Shown here: positions 36,694-45,223 of the stretch, piece by piece
Position numbering within the stretch: the stretch's first letter is position 1
How the letters are laid out: each line of letters starts with the position of its first letter
From: Asticcacaulis sp. AC466
GTDB lineage: Bacteria > Pseudomonadota > Alphaproteobacteria > Caulobacterales > Caulobacteraceae
Reading direction: 5' to 3'
DNA: 64,000 nt
Assembly (NCBI RefSeq): GCF_000495815.1
Contig: NZ_AWGE01000015.1
Span: 103,790-167,789 of the forward strand
The notes under the pieces: generated by a model
Told to the model about the DNA's origin: nothing
The model's database searches: none
What the model saw: only the letters and a program-made list of their open reading frames with translations
Made by a program: the position numbers and the translations under genes

Positions 36694-38598
36694 TTACTTC
36701 GCTGCGACCGTCACTGTCACGTCGGAGCTGGCATCGACGCGAACCTGTACGTCCGTTTTGGGGTTGGGTGACGGGATGGGTCTGGGTTGCGCGTTCGGCA
36801 GGTGGCCCAATTTTATGAGTGTCAGGCTTTTGGGTTGTGGGGCGCCCTGTGGCACCACCAAACTCACCTCGGCGGGATATACCGTCATCATGTGTGATCG
36901 GGCCATCGGTGCAGGCGGTGCGACAGGCGCCACCATTGCCATTGGCGCTGACGGAGCGTCTGGCTCCGCCAACGGAGCGGGGTGTTCATCGCTGTATATC
37001 TCAGGGGGCGCTGGCGCTTTCGGGGGCTTCGGGGGTTTGGGCGCTTTAGGTGCCTTGGGTGCCTTCGGCGCTTTTATCGCATAGCCGGTATAATACATCT
37101 TGGCGGCCTGCGCCTTGGCCTGAAGCGCGCCTTGACGCGCTTGCTCAGCGATAGCCTCAACATCGATATTCATCGCGGCCGTGCGGGCGATGTCGGCTTG
37201 GGCACGTTTGGCGTCGGCGCGGGCCCGGGCTGCGACGGCGTCTGGATCGATAGCCTGCCCATTCAGGCCGGCGCGTTCCAGTTCTGCCTTTTGATCCAAC
37301 GCAGCACGGCGCGCATCTTCCGCAATCTTTTCCGCGTCGATATCGATCGTCTTAGCACGGGCGACCTCTTCTCGGGCGCGTATGGCTTCGGCGCGCGCCT
37401 CTTCGGCAATGGCGTCTGGGTCGATATCGTCCGGCGCCATGCTGAAATCAATTTTGTCGGCTGTTGCGCCTACACCCTTCGCCACAGGGGTTTGGGCGGC
37501 AAAGTGAGACTGGGGCGTCAGCCGCCGGTCGTTACCATTGATCATGTCTGTCAGATGTGTAACGGCGGCGTCAGCCTGCGCGGCGGCTTGGGGGCAAATC
37601 TTGGCGGCAACATCCTTAACCGGCGCGGCGAAAGCGGTAAGGGTAAGCAGAAGAACGGGCAGCAGGACAAAGGCGACCGGCCGGGCTTTCAGGCGTGACT
37701 CGGGCTGTTCCCCCAGCACCCGCGAAATGCGGGCCAGCAGGTTCTTGCCTTGACCGTTCAGCGCCATCGACAATTTGGGCGCCCGCGCAGGCAAGCGGCG
37801 TTGTTCTTCCAGGCTGAGCAGGGCCGTCGCGTAAGTGATGGGATCGTCGCATGACCGGATGGCCGCATCGTCGCAGCACAGCTCGCGTTGTTCACGCAGC
37901 TTGCCACCGATCCACCAGACGGCGGGATGGTAGAAGAACAGCGTCTCGACCAGACTTTGAACCAGATTCCAGACATAGTCGGCGCGGCGGATATGTTCGA
38001 GTTCATGCGACAGCACGGCGTCCAATTGCTCAGGTGTCAGCGATGTCACGGCCGACAGCGGCAGGTATACGACTGAGCGGAAAACGCCGACAACGAATGG
38101 GCCGGAAATGGCGGGATGCAGCCGCACAGTCACCGTCTTGCTGAGGCCAAAGCGGCGCAGGGCAGCGGAAAAGCGAAAAGCGATTGCAGCGGGAACCGCT
38201 TGTGCCTGTTTTTTCAGACCGTGAATAAACCATAGGCCGGCGAACATGCGTAGGGAGAGCACGATAACACCCGTAAGCCAGATGGCATCCAGCCAAGGCA
38301 GCCAGGCGGACAGATTTAGGTTATGTGTAATTTCAGGCAGCACCGCCGGAACTAGGTTTCCGCCAACTGTGGAGGCGCTAACCATCAGACCTGCAATGCG
38401 AAGGTCTTCATAGATGAAGGTTATGACCGCGACCGCCAGCATGGCCAGCATGGCCGATAAGCTCAGGACGTAGCGCCCCTGGGCCCGTAATTTCGGCATA
38501 CACATATCGATCAGCTTGTAGACGGCGGCGATGGCTGCGGCCTGCCAGCAGAAATGAACGAGCGTGAAACCCAATGCTTCCATGTGCGGCGACATCAT
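36694..38598 (-). CDS. M56-family (BlaR1-like) membrane protease with repeat-rich periplasmic tail
   Basis: A 634-residue sensor-type protease. The N-terminal part has three membrane helices (about 10-30, 45-65, 100-125) and a cytoplasmic gluzincin domain with H198-E-L-E-H202 and the ligand region RELCCDDAAI near 238. A fourth helix near 305-325 leads to the periplasm. The tail has no penicillin-binding or peptidase domain. It has four imperfect 25-30-residue repeats (D-x-D-A-x-A-x-x-A-R type, about 391-500), then PKA/PKP repeats at about 509-532 and an Ala/Pro-rich end. Its start overlaps the BlaI-like gene by ATGA. Signal and target are unknown. Confidence 0.88.
   Translation of the reverse strand: MMSPHMEALGFTLVHFCWQAAAIAAVYKLIDMCMPKLRAQGRYVLSLSAMLAMLAVAVITFIYEDLRIAGLMVSASTVGGNLVPAVLPEITHNLNLSAWLPWLDAIWLTGVIVLSLRMFAGLWFIHGLKKQAQAVPAAIAFRFSAALRRFGLSKTVTVRLHPAISGPFVVGVFRSVVYLPLSAVTSLTPEQLDAVLSHELEHIRRADYVWNLVQSLVETLFFYHPAVWWIGGKLREQRELCCDDAAIRSCDDPITYATALLSLEEQRRLPARAPKLSMALNGQGKNLLARISRVLGEQPESRLKARPVAFVLLPVLLLTLTAFAAPVKDVAAKICPQAAAQADAAVTHLTDMINGNDRRLTPQSHFAAQTPVAKGVGATADKIDFSMAPDDIDPDAIAEEARAEAIRAREEVARAKTIDIDAEKIAEDARRAALDQKAELERAGLNGQAIDPDAVAARARADAKRAQADIARTAAMNIDVEAIAEQARQGALQAKAQAAKMYYTGYAIKAPKAPKAPKAPKPPKPPKAPAPPEIYSDEHPAPLAEPDAPSAPMAMVAPVAPPAPMARSHMMTVYPAEVSLVVPQGAPQPKSLTLIKLGHLPNAQPRPIPSPNPKTDVQVRVDASSDVTVTVAAK
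37099..37428 (-). repeat. Internal tandem repeats in the M56 periplasmic tail
   Basis: Encodes four successive units starting IDPDAIAEEAR, IDIDAEKIAEDAR, IDPDAVAARAR and NIDVEAIAEQAR, each followed by an Ala/Arg/Glu-rich helix. Alanine and charged residues predominate, which predicts a long helical or coiled-coil rod. The downstream PKAPKAPKAPKAPKPPKPP run would be a stiff extended spacer. Confidence 0.75.
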
Positions 38599-38996
38599 GC
38601 ACCTCTTTTGCGCTCGATAAGCGCCCTGATCTGTTGAAGTTCCTCGTCACTGGCCGGTTGCAAGGACAACGCATGCATGGCCAGCAGGGCCGGAGAGCCC
38701 GAAAACAGTTTGTCACTCAGGTCTTTCAAAAGCTGGCCCTGCATATCCCCTTCACGCATGGCAGCTTCGTATATGTGCGCCTTGCCTTCTTCGGTGCGGG
38801 TGACCAAGCCTTTTTCATGCATAATCTGCATGGTCTTCAGTACAGTCGTGTACCCCATGGCGCGCTCCTGGGAGAGCACGTCGAAAATTTCGCGAACCGT
38901 AGCCGATCCTTTGGCCCAAAGAACGCGCAGGATTTCAAGTTCGGCTTCGGTAGGCTTGCGGGCAGGCGGAGTCGCAGAGGGGGAAGGCTGTGTCAT
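38595..38996 (-). CDS. BlaI/MecI/CopY-family repressor
   Basis: A 133-residue winged-helix repressor of the BlaI group: TEAELEILRVLWAKGSATVREIFDVL, then YTTVLKTMQIMHEKGLV as the recognition helix and TEEGKAHIYEAAM as the wing, with a helical dimerisation tail (MQGQLLKDLSDKLFSGSPALLAMHAL). The ATG at 38996 is preferred over a TTG six bases upstream. Two near-identical dyads lie just before it, so it should repress its own operon. The M56 gene follows with a 4-bp overlap. It is the second BlaI/M56 pair in this window, with the regulator first, as in the first pair. Confidence 0.9.
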   Translation of the reverse strand: MTQPSPSATPPARKPTEAELEILRVLWAKGSATVREIFDVLSQERAMGYTTVLKTMQIMHEKGLVTRTEEGKAHIYEAAMREGDMQGQLLKDLSDKLFSGSPALLAMHALSLQPASDEELQQIRALIERKRGA

Positions 38997-39006
38997 ACCC
39001 AAAATA

Positions 39007-39045
39007 TACGAAGGGCTTCGTAAGGTGTCAACGAAAATCTTCGTA
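39007..39045 (-). promoter_or_regulatory. Tandem operator dyads upstream of the second BlaI-like gene
   Basis: Two dyads with the same arms: TACGAAG-GG-CTTCGTA (39007-39022) and AACGAAAATCTTCGTA (39030-39045), spaced 23 bp apart centre to centre. They lie 11-49 bp upstream of the start codon, the place expected for autoregulation. Confidence 0.6.
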
Positions 39046-39102
39046 GATAATGAACAGCCGGCCTAGTCTGTAATGGGGGCTCTAACCTTTTCGATCATGA
39101 CC

Positions 39103-40059
39103 TCAGTGAGCGGGTGTCTGGGCGTCAACAAAGGCAATAATGTCGGTCCCCAAGGCTTGTGGGCCGTCATTGGGCGCCACTTGGCAGCGCGGCAGGCGGG
39201 CACATAGGGCGCTGGCGGCGTTTCCATCCGCCGTCGAGGTCGATTTGGGTTGCAAAACAAGGATTTGCGCACCGGTCTTTAATGACAGTACAGGCAAATG
39301 CAGACCGCTCAGGTCTGTATAGGCCTTCTGCATCTGCTTTTGCCAGCCCTCGCTTTTCTTGCGTAGACGCAGGTCGGGGTTGGAGATTTGCCAGGTCTGG
39401 GCGATGCCGCCGAAGTAGCCCTGTTGCGGAGCGTCGCGGTGCCAGTCCGCACCCTTCGCGATAGGACCGCCAAGATAGGGCGCGTAAGCGACAAAGCCGC
39501 GCAGATTATCGTCCTTAAGTATGGTCGAAAGGGAAAGGGCGGCGATGGCACTATAGCCCGTGCCGACGATAAACAACGGCTTCTCGCCAGACGGCTTTAC
39601 GATATCGTTGATAAAGTCACGCGCCGTGATTTGGGCATCGTGATAGCTGGCGGTGTATATGCTGTCGTTTTGCAGCAGGTAATGTCCTGCGCCGCCCTGG
39701 CCGGGCGCTTCGAGAAGCCAGACCCCGTAGCCTTCCGCCAATAGCTGGCGCATGGTTTCGAAATAGACCTCCGCAGGATAATCCGCGTCGGCCAGTATCA
39801 GTATCTGCGCTTTCGGATTGATCGGTGGTGAGGCTACGCCATATCGCGCCTGAGGTAATTTTTCGGCACGGTATGCCCCCCAGACGAAGCCGTCGGGCGG
39901 AAAATACTGCGGCGACAGGCCAGCCGGGATACGGCTGTCGAGAAAGGCCTGACCGGGTTGCATCTCCCGGGCCGCGTCCTTCAACTTGGAACAGCCGGTT
40001 GTCACCAGCGTAGCCGCCAGCGCCAGCCAGATCACCGATTTCGGACAATGGAAGGACAT
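39103..40059 (-). CDS. Exported alpha/beta-hydrolase-fold protein lacking the catalytic serine
   Basis: A 318-residue protein with an N-terminal signal sequence ending in a lipobox-like TTGC (Cys23; the -3 residue is Thr, so lipidation is uncertain). The core follows the alpha/beta-hydrolase plan: AQILILADADYPAEVYFETMRQLLAEGYGVWLLEAPGQGG resembles the lysophospholipase N-terminal half. At the nucleophile elbow it reads IVGTGYSAIAAL, which places Gly168 where a GxSxG enzyme has serine. No clear catalytic His is seen near the C-terminus. It may be a non-enzymatic fold member or bind a ligand. It is divergent from lipA and follows the BlaI operators, facing the same way as BlaI. Confidence 0.7.
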   Translation of the reverse strand: MSFHCPKSVIWLALAATLVTTGCSKLKDAAREMQPGQAFLDSRIPAGLSPQYFPPDGFVWGAYRAEKLPQARYGVASPPINPKAQILILADADYPAEVYFETMRQLLAEGYGVWLLEAPGQGGAGHYLLQNDSIYTASYHDAQITARDFINDIVKPSGEKPLFIVGTGYSAIAALSLSTILKDDNLRGFVAYAPYLGGPIAKGADWHRDAPQQGYFGGIAQTWQISNPDLRLRKKSEGWQKQMQKAYTDLSGLHLPVLSLKTGAQILVLQPKSTSTADGNAASALCARLPRCQVAPNDGPQALGTDIIAFVDAQTPAH

Positions 40060-40197
40060 TTGGTCAGCTATAATCGAGATTCCGTGAAGCGGCTATGACA
40101 TTTGCAACGGATGGATAACACTATGTGACTTGATATTATGTCGCAAAAAGACCAATTAGGGCGAAGGCGGACGGTCGCCCGGCAAGTATTCGAGACC

Positions 40198-41154
40198 ATG
40201 GTCACTCTAATAAACCGCGTAGATGGAACGGCGCGTGAGTTGCGTCACCCCGAAAAGCAAAATCGCCCGGATTCTCCAATTCTGAAGAAGCCCGACTGGC
40301 TGCGCGTGAAGGCGCCGGGATCGAGCGGGTATAACGAAACGCGCGGCATTGTGCGCGACGCCAAGCTGGTGACCGTGTGCGAAGAGGCGGCCTGCCCCAA
40401 TATAGGGGAATGCTGGTCGAAGAACCACGCCACCATCATGATCATGGGCGATACCTGCACGCGGGCCTGCGCCTTTTGTAACGTAAAGACCGGCCTGCCG
40501 CAGCCGCTGGACACCGATGAGCCGCGCCGGGTCGGTGAGACCGTCGCCTTGATGAAGTTGTCCCACGTCGTCATCACCTCGGTGGACCGCGACGACCTGA
40601 AGGACGGCGGCGCAGAGCATTTCGCCGAAGTGATCCGTCAAATCCGGGCCCAGTCACCCAAGACCACCATTGAAATCCTGACGCCGGACTTCCTGCGCAA
40701 GGATGGCGCGGCTGAAATCGTCATCGACGCAAAGCCGGATGTCTTCAACCATAATCTGGAAACGGTGCCGCGTAACTATCTCAAGATTCGCCCCGGTGCC
40801 CGCTACTACCACAGCCTGCGGCTGCTTGAGCGCGTGAAGGAACGCGACCCGCAGCAGTTCACCAAGTCCGGTATCATGGTCGGCTTGGGGGAAACCCGCG
40901 AGGAAGTGATGCAGGTCATGGACGATATGCGCTCCGCCGGTATCGATTTCATCACCATCGGCCAATACCTCCAGCCGACGCGCAAACATGCGGCCATCGA
41001 TCGCTTCGTCACGCCGGATGAGTTCAAGGCTTATGAGGCCATTGCGCGCGCCAAGGGGTTCCTCATGGTGTCGTCATCGCCCCTGACCCGCTCCTCGCAC
41101 CATGCGGGAGAGGACTTCGAAAAGCTGCGTGCCGCCAGAGCTTCGAAAAAATAA
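40198..41154 (+). CDS. lipA: Lipoyl synthase
   Basis: Radical-SAM enzyme that inserts two sulphur atoms into protein-bound octanoyl groups, making lipoyl cofactor for PdhB, PdhC and similar enzymes. Both iron-sulphur clusters can be assigned: the auxiliary cluster motif C-x4-C-x5-C in [12 protein letters not shown], and the radical-SAM C-x3-C-x2-C in CTRACAFC; the terminal RSSHHAGE serine motif is present. The start at [10 protein letters not shown] gives 318 residues, close to the family; the frame is open 60 bases further up to an ATG at 40138, without a better ribosome-binding site. It is separated from the pdh genes by a 10-kb block and followed 16 bp later by a Coq10/RatA gene. Confidence 0.95.
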   Translation: MVTLINRVDGTARELRHPEKQNRPDSPILKKPDWLRVKAPGSSGYNETRGIVRDAKLVTVCEEAACPNIGECWSKNHATIMIMGDTCTRACAFCNVKTGLPQPLDTDEPRRVGETVALMKLSHVVITSVDRDDLKDGGAEHFAEVIRQIRAQSPKTTIEILTPDFLRKDGAAEIVIDAKPDVFNHNLETVPRNYLKIRPGARYYHSLRLLERVKERDPQQFTKSGIMVGLGETREEVMQVMDDMRSAGIDFITIGQYLQPTRKHAAIDRFVTPDEFKAYEAIARAKGFLMVSSSPLTRSSHHAGEDFEKLRAARASKK

Positions 41155-41170
41155 AGGCCGGCGACATATA

Positions 41171-41626
41171 ATGACCAAGCTGCGTCTCGAACGCGACCTG
41201 CCTTACCAACCGGTACAACTCTGGGAAATGGTAGGCGATGTCGAGCGGTACCCGGAATTCATCCCCTGGATAAAATCCTTGCGCGCCTATAACCGGGGGC
41301 AGTTGGAGGACGATATCGTGCGCTTCGACGCCGATGTCGCCGTGGGCTTCAAACTATTGAGCGAACGGTTTTCGACCCGTGTGACGCGCGCCGCAGCTGC
41401 CCTTCTGGTCGATTTCGATCTGATCCGGGGGCCGTTTCGCCAGTTGAAGGGGCGCTGGACATTCACCCCCAGCCCGACCGGCACAACGGTGGCATTCGAT
41501 TTGGATATCGATATCAATAATCCGCTGCTCGATGCCGTTTTCAAGGCCAATTTCAATCTGGCTGTGTCGAAGTTGCTGGCCATTTTCGAGTCTCGTGCCC
41601 GCCAGCTTTATGGCGCTAGGCGCTGA
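41171..41626 (+). CDS. Coq10/RatA-family START-like protein
   Basis: A 151-residue polyketide-cyclase/START fold protein. The motif PVQLWEMVGDVERYPEFIPWIKSLR is diagnostic for the Coq10/RatA group, as are WTFTPSPTGTTVAFDLDIDINNPLL and the C-terminal FESRARQLYG. Mitochondrial Coq10 binds ubiquinone and supports respiration; E. coli RatA was described as a translation inhibitor, and in alphaproteobacteria the quinone-chaperone role seems more likely. It follows lipA by 16 bp, a conserved neighbour pair. Its 3' end overlaps the convergent CinA-like gene by 11 bp. Confidence 0.9.
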   Translation: MTKLRLERDLPYQPVQLWEMVGDVERYPEFIPWIKSLRAYNRGQLEDDIVRFDADVAVGFKLLSERFSTRVTRAAAALLVDFDLIRGPFRQLKGRWTFTPSPTGTTVAFDLDIDINNPLLDAVFKANFNLAVSKLLAIFESRARQLYGARR

Positions 41627-42113
41627 GCGTATCGATGCCCCATTGCAGGGCGTTTTCGACGCTCGCCTGCCGCACAGCCTCACGACCGATGTCGCCGAAC
41701 TGACGGACCTGGGCAAGGGTGAGGCGCTGCTTTTCGACATTTATGTAGCTTAGCCCGAAGCAGACCATACCAACGGGTTTTTCCGGTGATCCGCCCGTTG
41801 GCCCGGCAATACCTGTGACGCTCAGGGCGATGTCTGCACCCGCCGCCGTCAGGGCGCCTTCGGCCATGCTGGCCGCCACCTCGATGCTGACGGCGCCATA
41901 GGCTTTCAACAAGGCTTCGGGAACGTTGACCAGCGCCGTCTTGGCGGCATTGGAATAGGTGATGAAGCCTTGCTCGAAGACGTCCGATGATCCCGATATA
42001 CCTGTTATGGCGCCCGCGATCAGGCCGCCGGTGCAGCTTTCGACCGTGGTGATGATTTTTTTCTGTTGTTTTAGCAGGTCAATCAGTTGGGGGGCGAGTT
42101 TAGCGGATTTCAT
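41616..42113 (-). CDS. CinA C-terminal-domain protein (nicotinamide-nucleotide amidase, PncC-like)
   Basis: A 165-residue stand-alone CinA-C protein. This family deamidates nicotinamide mononucleotide to nicotinate mononucleotide in NAD recycling. The signature VESCTGGLIAGAITGISGSSDVFEQGFITYSNAAK covers the catalytic Ser region, and the second signature SVTGIAGPTGGSPEKPVGMV is present. There is no N-terminal molybdopterin-binding (CinA-N) domain, so this is the short form. It overlaps the Coq10-like gene tail to tail and shares a strand with sodB, which ends 115 bp upstream after a possible hairpin terminator at about 42128-42154. Confidence 0.92.
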   Translation of the reverse strand: MKSAKLAPQLIDLLKQQKKIITTVESCTGGLIAGAITGISGSSDVFEQGFITYSNAAKTALVNVPEALLKAYGAVSIEVAASMAEGALTAAGADIALSVTGIAGPTGGSPEKPVGMVCFGLSYINVEKQRLTLAQVRQFGDIGREAVRQASVENALQWGIDTLSA

Positions 42114-42228
42114 GCGGAGCTCACAGAAAAGGCGACCCGTAAGGATCGCCCTTTCGCTATCAATTGCAAGGCGGCATTAGTCGCGCACCCTGTTTTTTCG
42201 CCGGTGCGTCGCAACCGGCCGGAGGGGG

Positions 42229-42840
42229 TTAGACGCCCGAATGAAGCGGACCTTCCAGGTTCGCATTGGCGAAATCCCAGTTGACGAGATTGTTGAGGAA
42301 GACTTCGATGAACTTCGGACGGAGGTTTTGGTAATCAAGATAGTAGGCGTGTTCCCACACGTCGAGCGTCAGGAGCGGCTTGTCGCCCTTGGTAAACGGC
42401 GTTTCGGCATTGCCAGTCTTGACGACCTTTAGCTTGCCGTCTTCGCCCAGGACCAGCCAGGCCCAGCCGGAACCGAATTGCGTCGCGCCGGCCGTCTTGA
42501 ATTGTTCCACGAAGGCGTCGAACGAGCCGAAGTCTTCGGTGATCTTGTCCGCGATCTTGCCGGTGGCGGCGCCACCACCGTTCGGCTTCATCGACGACCA
42601 AAAGAAGGTGTGGTTCCACACCTGGGCCGAGTTGTTGAACACGCCTGGATTTTTGCCTTCAGACGCCTTGACGATTTCGACCAGCGATAGGCCTTCGAAT
42701 TCGGTGCCCGCAATCAGTTTGTTGAGGTTGTCAACATAGGCCTTATGGTGCTTTGCATGGTGAAAGCTGAAGGTATTAGCCGACATGTGCGGTTCAAGCG
42801 CATCGGCGGGGTAGGGCAAGGGGGGCAGTTCGAAGGCCAT
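42229..42840 (-). CDS. sodB: Superoxide dismutase (Fe type likely)
   Basis: Detoxifies superoxide in the cytoplasm. The 203-residue protein has all four metal ligands: His in NTFSFHHAKHH, His in QVWNHTFFW, and Asp and His in DVWEHAYYLDYQN. The motif AQVWNHTFFWSSM and the Gln in the TQFGSGWAWLV position point to the iron rather than the manganese form, though cambialistic activity is possible. The start at MAFELPPLPYP has a GAGGTA upstream and is the family start; a longer reading frame begins 75 bases earlier. It is divergent from the prolyl oligopeptidase gene, with about 246 bp between. Confidence 0.95.
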   Translation of the reverse strand: MAFELPPLPYPADALEPHMSANTFSFHHAKHHKAYVDNLNKLIAGTEFEGLSLVEIVKASEGKNPGVFNNSAQVWNHTFFWSSMKPNGGGAATGKIADKITEDFGSFDAFVEQFKTAGATQFGSGWAWLVLGEDGKLKVVKTGNAETPFTKGDKPLLTLDVWEHAYYLDYQNLRPKFIEVFLNNLVNWDFANANLEGPLHSGV

Positions 42841-43086
42841 GGGATACCTCATGAGGTTGGGAGGAGAGAAAGGTCTTACCCGTTGCCATATATTCGGAGG
42901 AAAATAGGTTTTCAATAGGCGAGGCGTGTGAGAATGCTTCGCAATAAATACCGCAGAAATTCAACGGGTTTGGCTCGTTTTTTAATAGTCGGCGCATGCG
43001 CCGGGAAAGCGTTGCAAAGTCAGGCTATTGACCCGCGATCACAATGCTCGGATAGTGATGTTATCTCATTTGAAATGGAGTCGGCG

Positions 43087-45219
43087 ATGAAACGGTCTGG
43101 ATTGGGCGTGAGTTTTTTTGCATTGGCTTTAGCCGTGTCGCCGCTTTTAGCCGCGGCGGAGACGACAGCCCCCGTCGCACCACGCGGTAATGTGGTCGAC
43201 CACCTGTACGGCAAGGATATTCCCGATCCCTACCGCTGGATGGAAGGGCAGGACAACAAGGCCTTCCAGGACTGGTTGAAAGCACAAGGCGTAGTTGGGC
43301 GCGCCTGGCTGGATTCCGCGCCGACGCTGGCGGGGTGGCGTACGCGTCTCACTGCGGCCAGTGCCGGCAGTACGACCAACCGTATGCAGCATCGTGTCGC
43401 CGGTCGCCTCTTCTTCCTCCGTCTTGAACAAGGCAAGCAGGGTGTCCTGATGCAAAGGAAGCCCGACGGCAGCGAAATGGTCCTTCTCGATCCGAACGCG
43501 GTCGCGGCCACCGGCGGGCACGCATCCGTGACAAACTACTCGGTTTCAGCCGACGGCCTGACGATTGCCGTCAATGTCGATCATGGCGGCAATGAAATTA
43601 CCACCATAGAATTCTACAACACCGATACAGGGGCGCGGCTGCCTGACCAACTAGATAATATATGGGGAGAGTTCTCCGTAGACTGGACGCCGGACGGCAA
43701 GGCGGTCACCTACACCCAAATGGCGCCGGCGGGAGATCAGGTCGATCAGATGCTGAACATGCGGGCGCGTTACCACGTCATGGGCACTCCGGTCACGCAG
43801 GACAAGACGCTGCTGGTCAGTGGCGGTAATCCCACCATCGCGATTGCGCCGCAGGAATTTCCAGGCGTCGGTGTTAGCGCCGATTCAGATTGGGTCACAG
43901 CCATCATTGGCGGGGCCCGTGCGCAGATCCGTACCTGTATTCTGCCGCGCGCCAAACTGCTCGCGGCGAACCCAACGTGGAACTGCCTGATAAACTATGA
44001 CGATGAGGTTCAGGGCGTGAACCTGAAAGGCCACACTTTTTACGCCATCAGTAAAAAGGGCGCGCCAAACGGCAAGTTGTTGACGATAGATCTGGCTGTC
44101 TCGCCGACCCTTGATAAGGCCCGGGTTTTGCTGCCGCAAAGCGATGCGGACGTCCTGACCGGAACAAATGTCGCCCGCGATGCGCTTTACGTCCGTTATA
44201 TGCACAATGGCGAAGATGTATTCGTACGCGCCCCTTACGACGGTGGGGCTATGAAGGCTGTGCCCTTGCCCTACCACGGCGCGGCCTACCTGACGGACAG
44301 CGATCCCATGGTCGATGGCCTTGTCTTCACCCTGCAAAGCTGGACCCAGCCGCGTAAACTGTTTGCCTATGACCCGGCCAGAGGCTTGAGCGATCTCAAT
44401 CTCGGTGCCAATTCACCGAAAGACTATGCGGCCGCGATCGATATCCTCAACGTCGAGGCCAAAAGCGCCGACGGAACGCTCGTGCCCGTAACCATTCTCC
44501 AGCCAAAGGGGTACAAACCGGACGGTAAGGTCCTAAGCCTTCTGGATGCCTATGGCGGTTACGGGCAAGCCACGCAGCCCTTCTTTGATCCCATGACCCT
44601 GGAATGGGTGATGGCAGGCCACGTCTATGCCTTCGTCAGTGTTCGCGGCGGTGGTGAGAAAGGCGATGCCTGGCGGTTGGCCGGCAAAAGCGCCCTGAAA
44701 TACAAAGGCGTGGAAGACCTTATCGGTGCGGCGGACTACATGGTCTCGCACGGCTACAGCCGTAAGGATCATGTTGCTATTTACGGCGCGAGCATGGGTG
44801 GTTTGATCATGGGCGGTGCGGTGGCTCACTATCCCGATCGTTTTGGCGCGGCCATTATTCATGCGGGCATCCTTAACCCGACACGTCTGGCGGTTATGCC
44901 CAATGGGCCGAACCAATTTGCCGAAACCGCCGATCCGGGCACGGCGGACGGATTCACCATTCTTACAAATATGGACCCATATCTGGCGATAAAGCCCGGA
45001 AAGACATGGCCCGCGGTCATGCTCGATGTCGGGCTTAACGACAATCGGGTCACGCCGTGGAATAGCGGTAAGTTCGGTGCGGCGCTGATGGCGGCCGGCG
45101 ATACGAAGGTTGTCTATCGTACCGACGCCGATTCTGGCCATTTCGGCACCTCGCTCAGTCAGGCGGCAGCCGAAAAGGCAGACCATTACACCTTCCTCGA
45201 AAAGGCGATGGGGAACTAA
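43087..45219 (+). CDS. Exported prolyl oligopeptidase (S9A family)
   Basis: A 710-residue serine peptidase with a signal peptide (MKRSGLGVSFFALALAVSPLLAAAET), so it acts in the periplasm or outside. The N-terminal PDPYRWMEGQDNKAFQDWLKAQG is the S9A opening, followed by the beta-propeller and the catalytic alpha/beta-hydrolase domain. Here the triad is complete: Ser569 in YGASMGGL, Asp652 in GLNDNRVTPW and His685 in DSGHFG, unlike the S9-like protein at 20583-22829. The ATG has GGAG six bases before it. It ends 4 bp from the convergent ispDF gene. Confidence 0.94.
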   Translation: MKRSGLGVSFFALALAVSPLLAAAETTAPVAPRGNVVDHLYGKDIPDPYRWMEGQDNKAFQDWLKAQGVVGRAWLDSAPTLAGWRTRLTAASAGSTTNRMQHRVAGRLFFLRLEQGKQGVLMQRKPDGSEMVLLDPNAVAATGGHASVTNYSVSADGLTIAVNVDHGGNEITTIEFYNTDTGARLPDQLDNIWGEFSVDWTPDGKAVTYTQMAPAGDQVDQMLNMRARYHVMGTPVTQDKTLLVSGGNPTIAIAPQEFPGVGVSADSDWVTAIIGGARAQIRTCILPRAKLLAANPTWNCLINYDDEVQGVNLKGHTFYAISKKGAPNGKLLTIDLAVSPTLDKARVLLPQSDADVLTGTNVARDALYVRYMHNGEDVFVRAPYDGGAMKAVPLPYHGAAYLTDSDPMVDGLVFTLQSWTQPRKLFAYDPARGLSDLNLGANSPKDYAAAIDILNVEAKSADGTLVPVTILQPKGYKPDGKVLSLLDAYGGYGQATQPFFDPMTLEWVMAGHVYAFVSVRGGGEKGDAWRLAGKSALKYKGVEDLIGAADYMVSHGYSRKDHVAIYGASMGGLIMGGAVAHYPDRFGAAIIHAGILNPTRLAVMPNGPNQFAETADPGTADGFTILTNMDPYLAIKPGKTWPAVMLDVGLNDNRVTPWNSGKFGAALMAAGDTKVVYRTDADSGHFGTSLSQAAAEKADHYTFLEKAMGN

Positions 45220-45223
45220 ACGC

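Noticed and set aside
36982..37698. Plus-strand frame rich in Gly/Phe/Leu opposite the PKA repeats
   Set aside because: It arises from reading the repetitive M56 tail backwards; low-complexity artefact.
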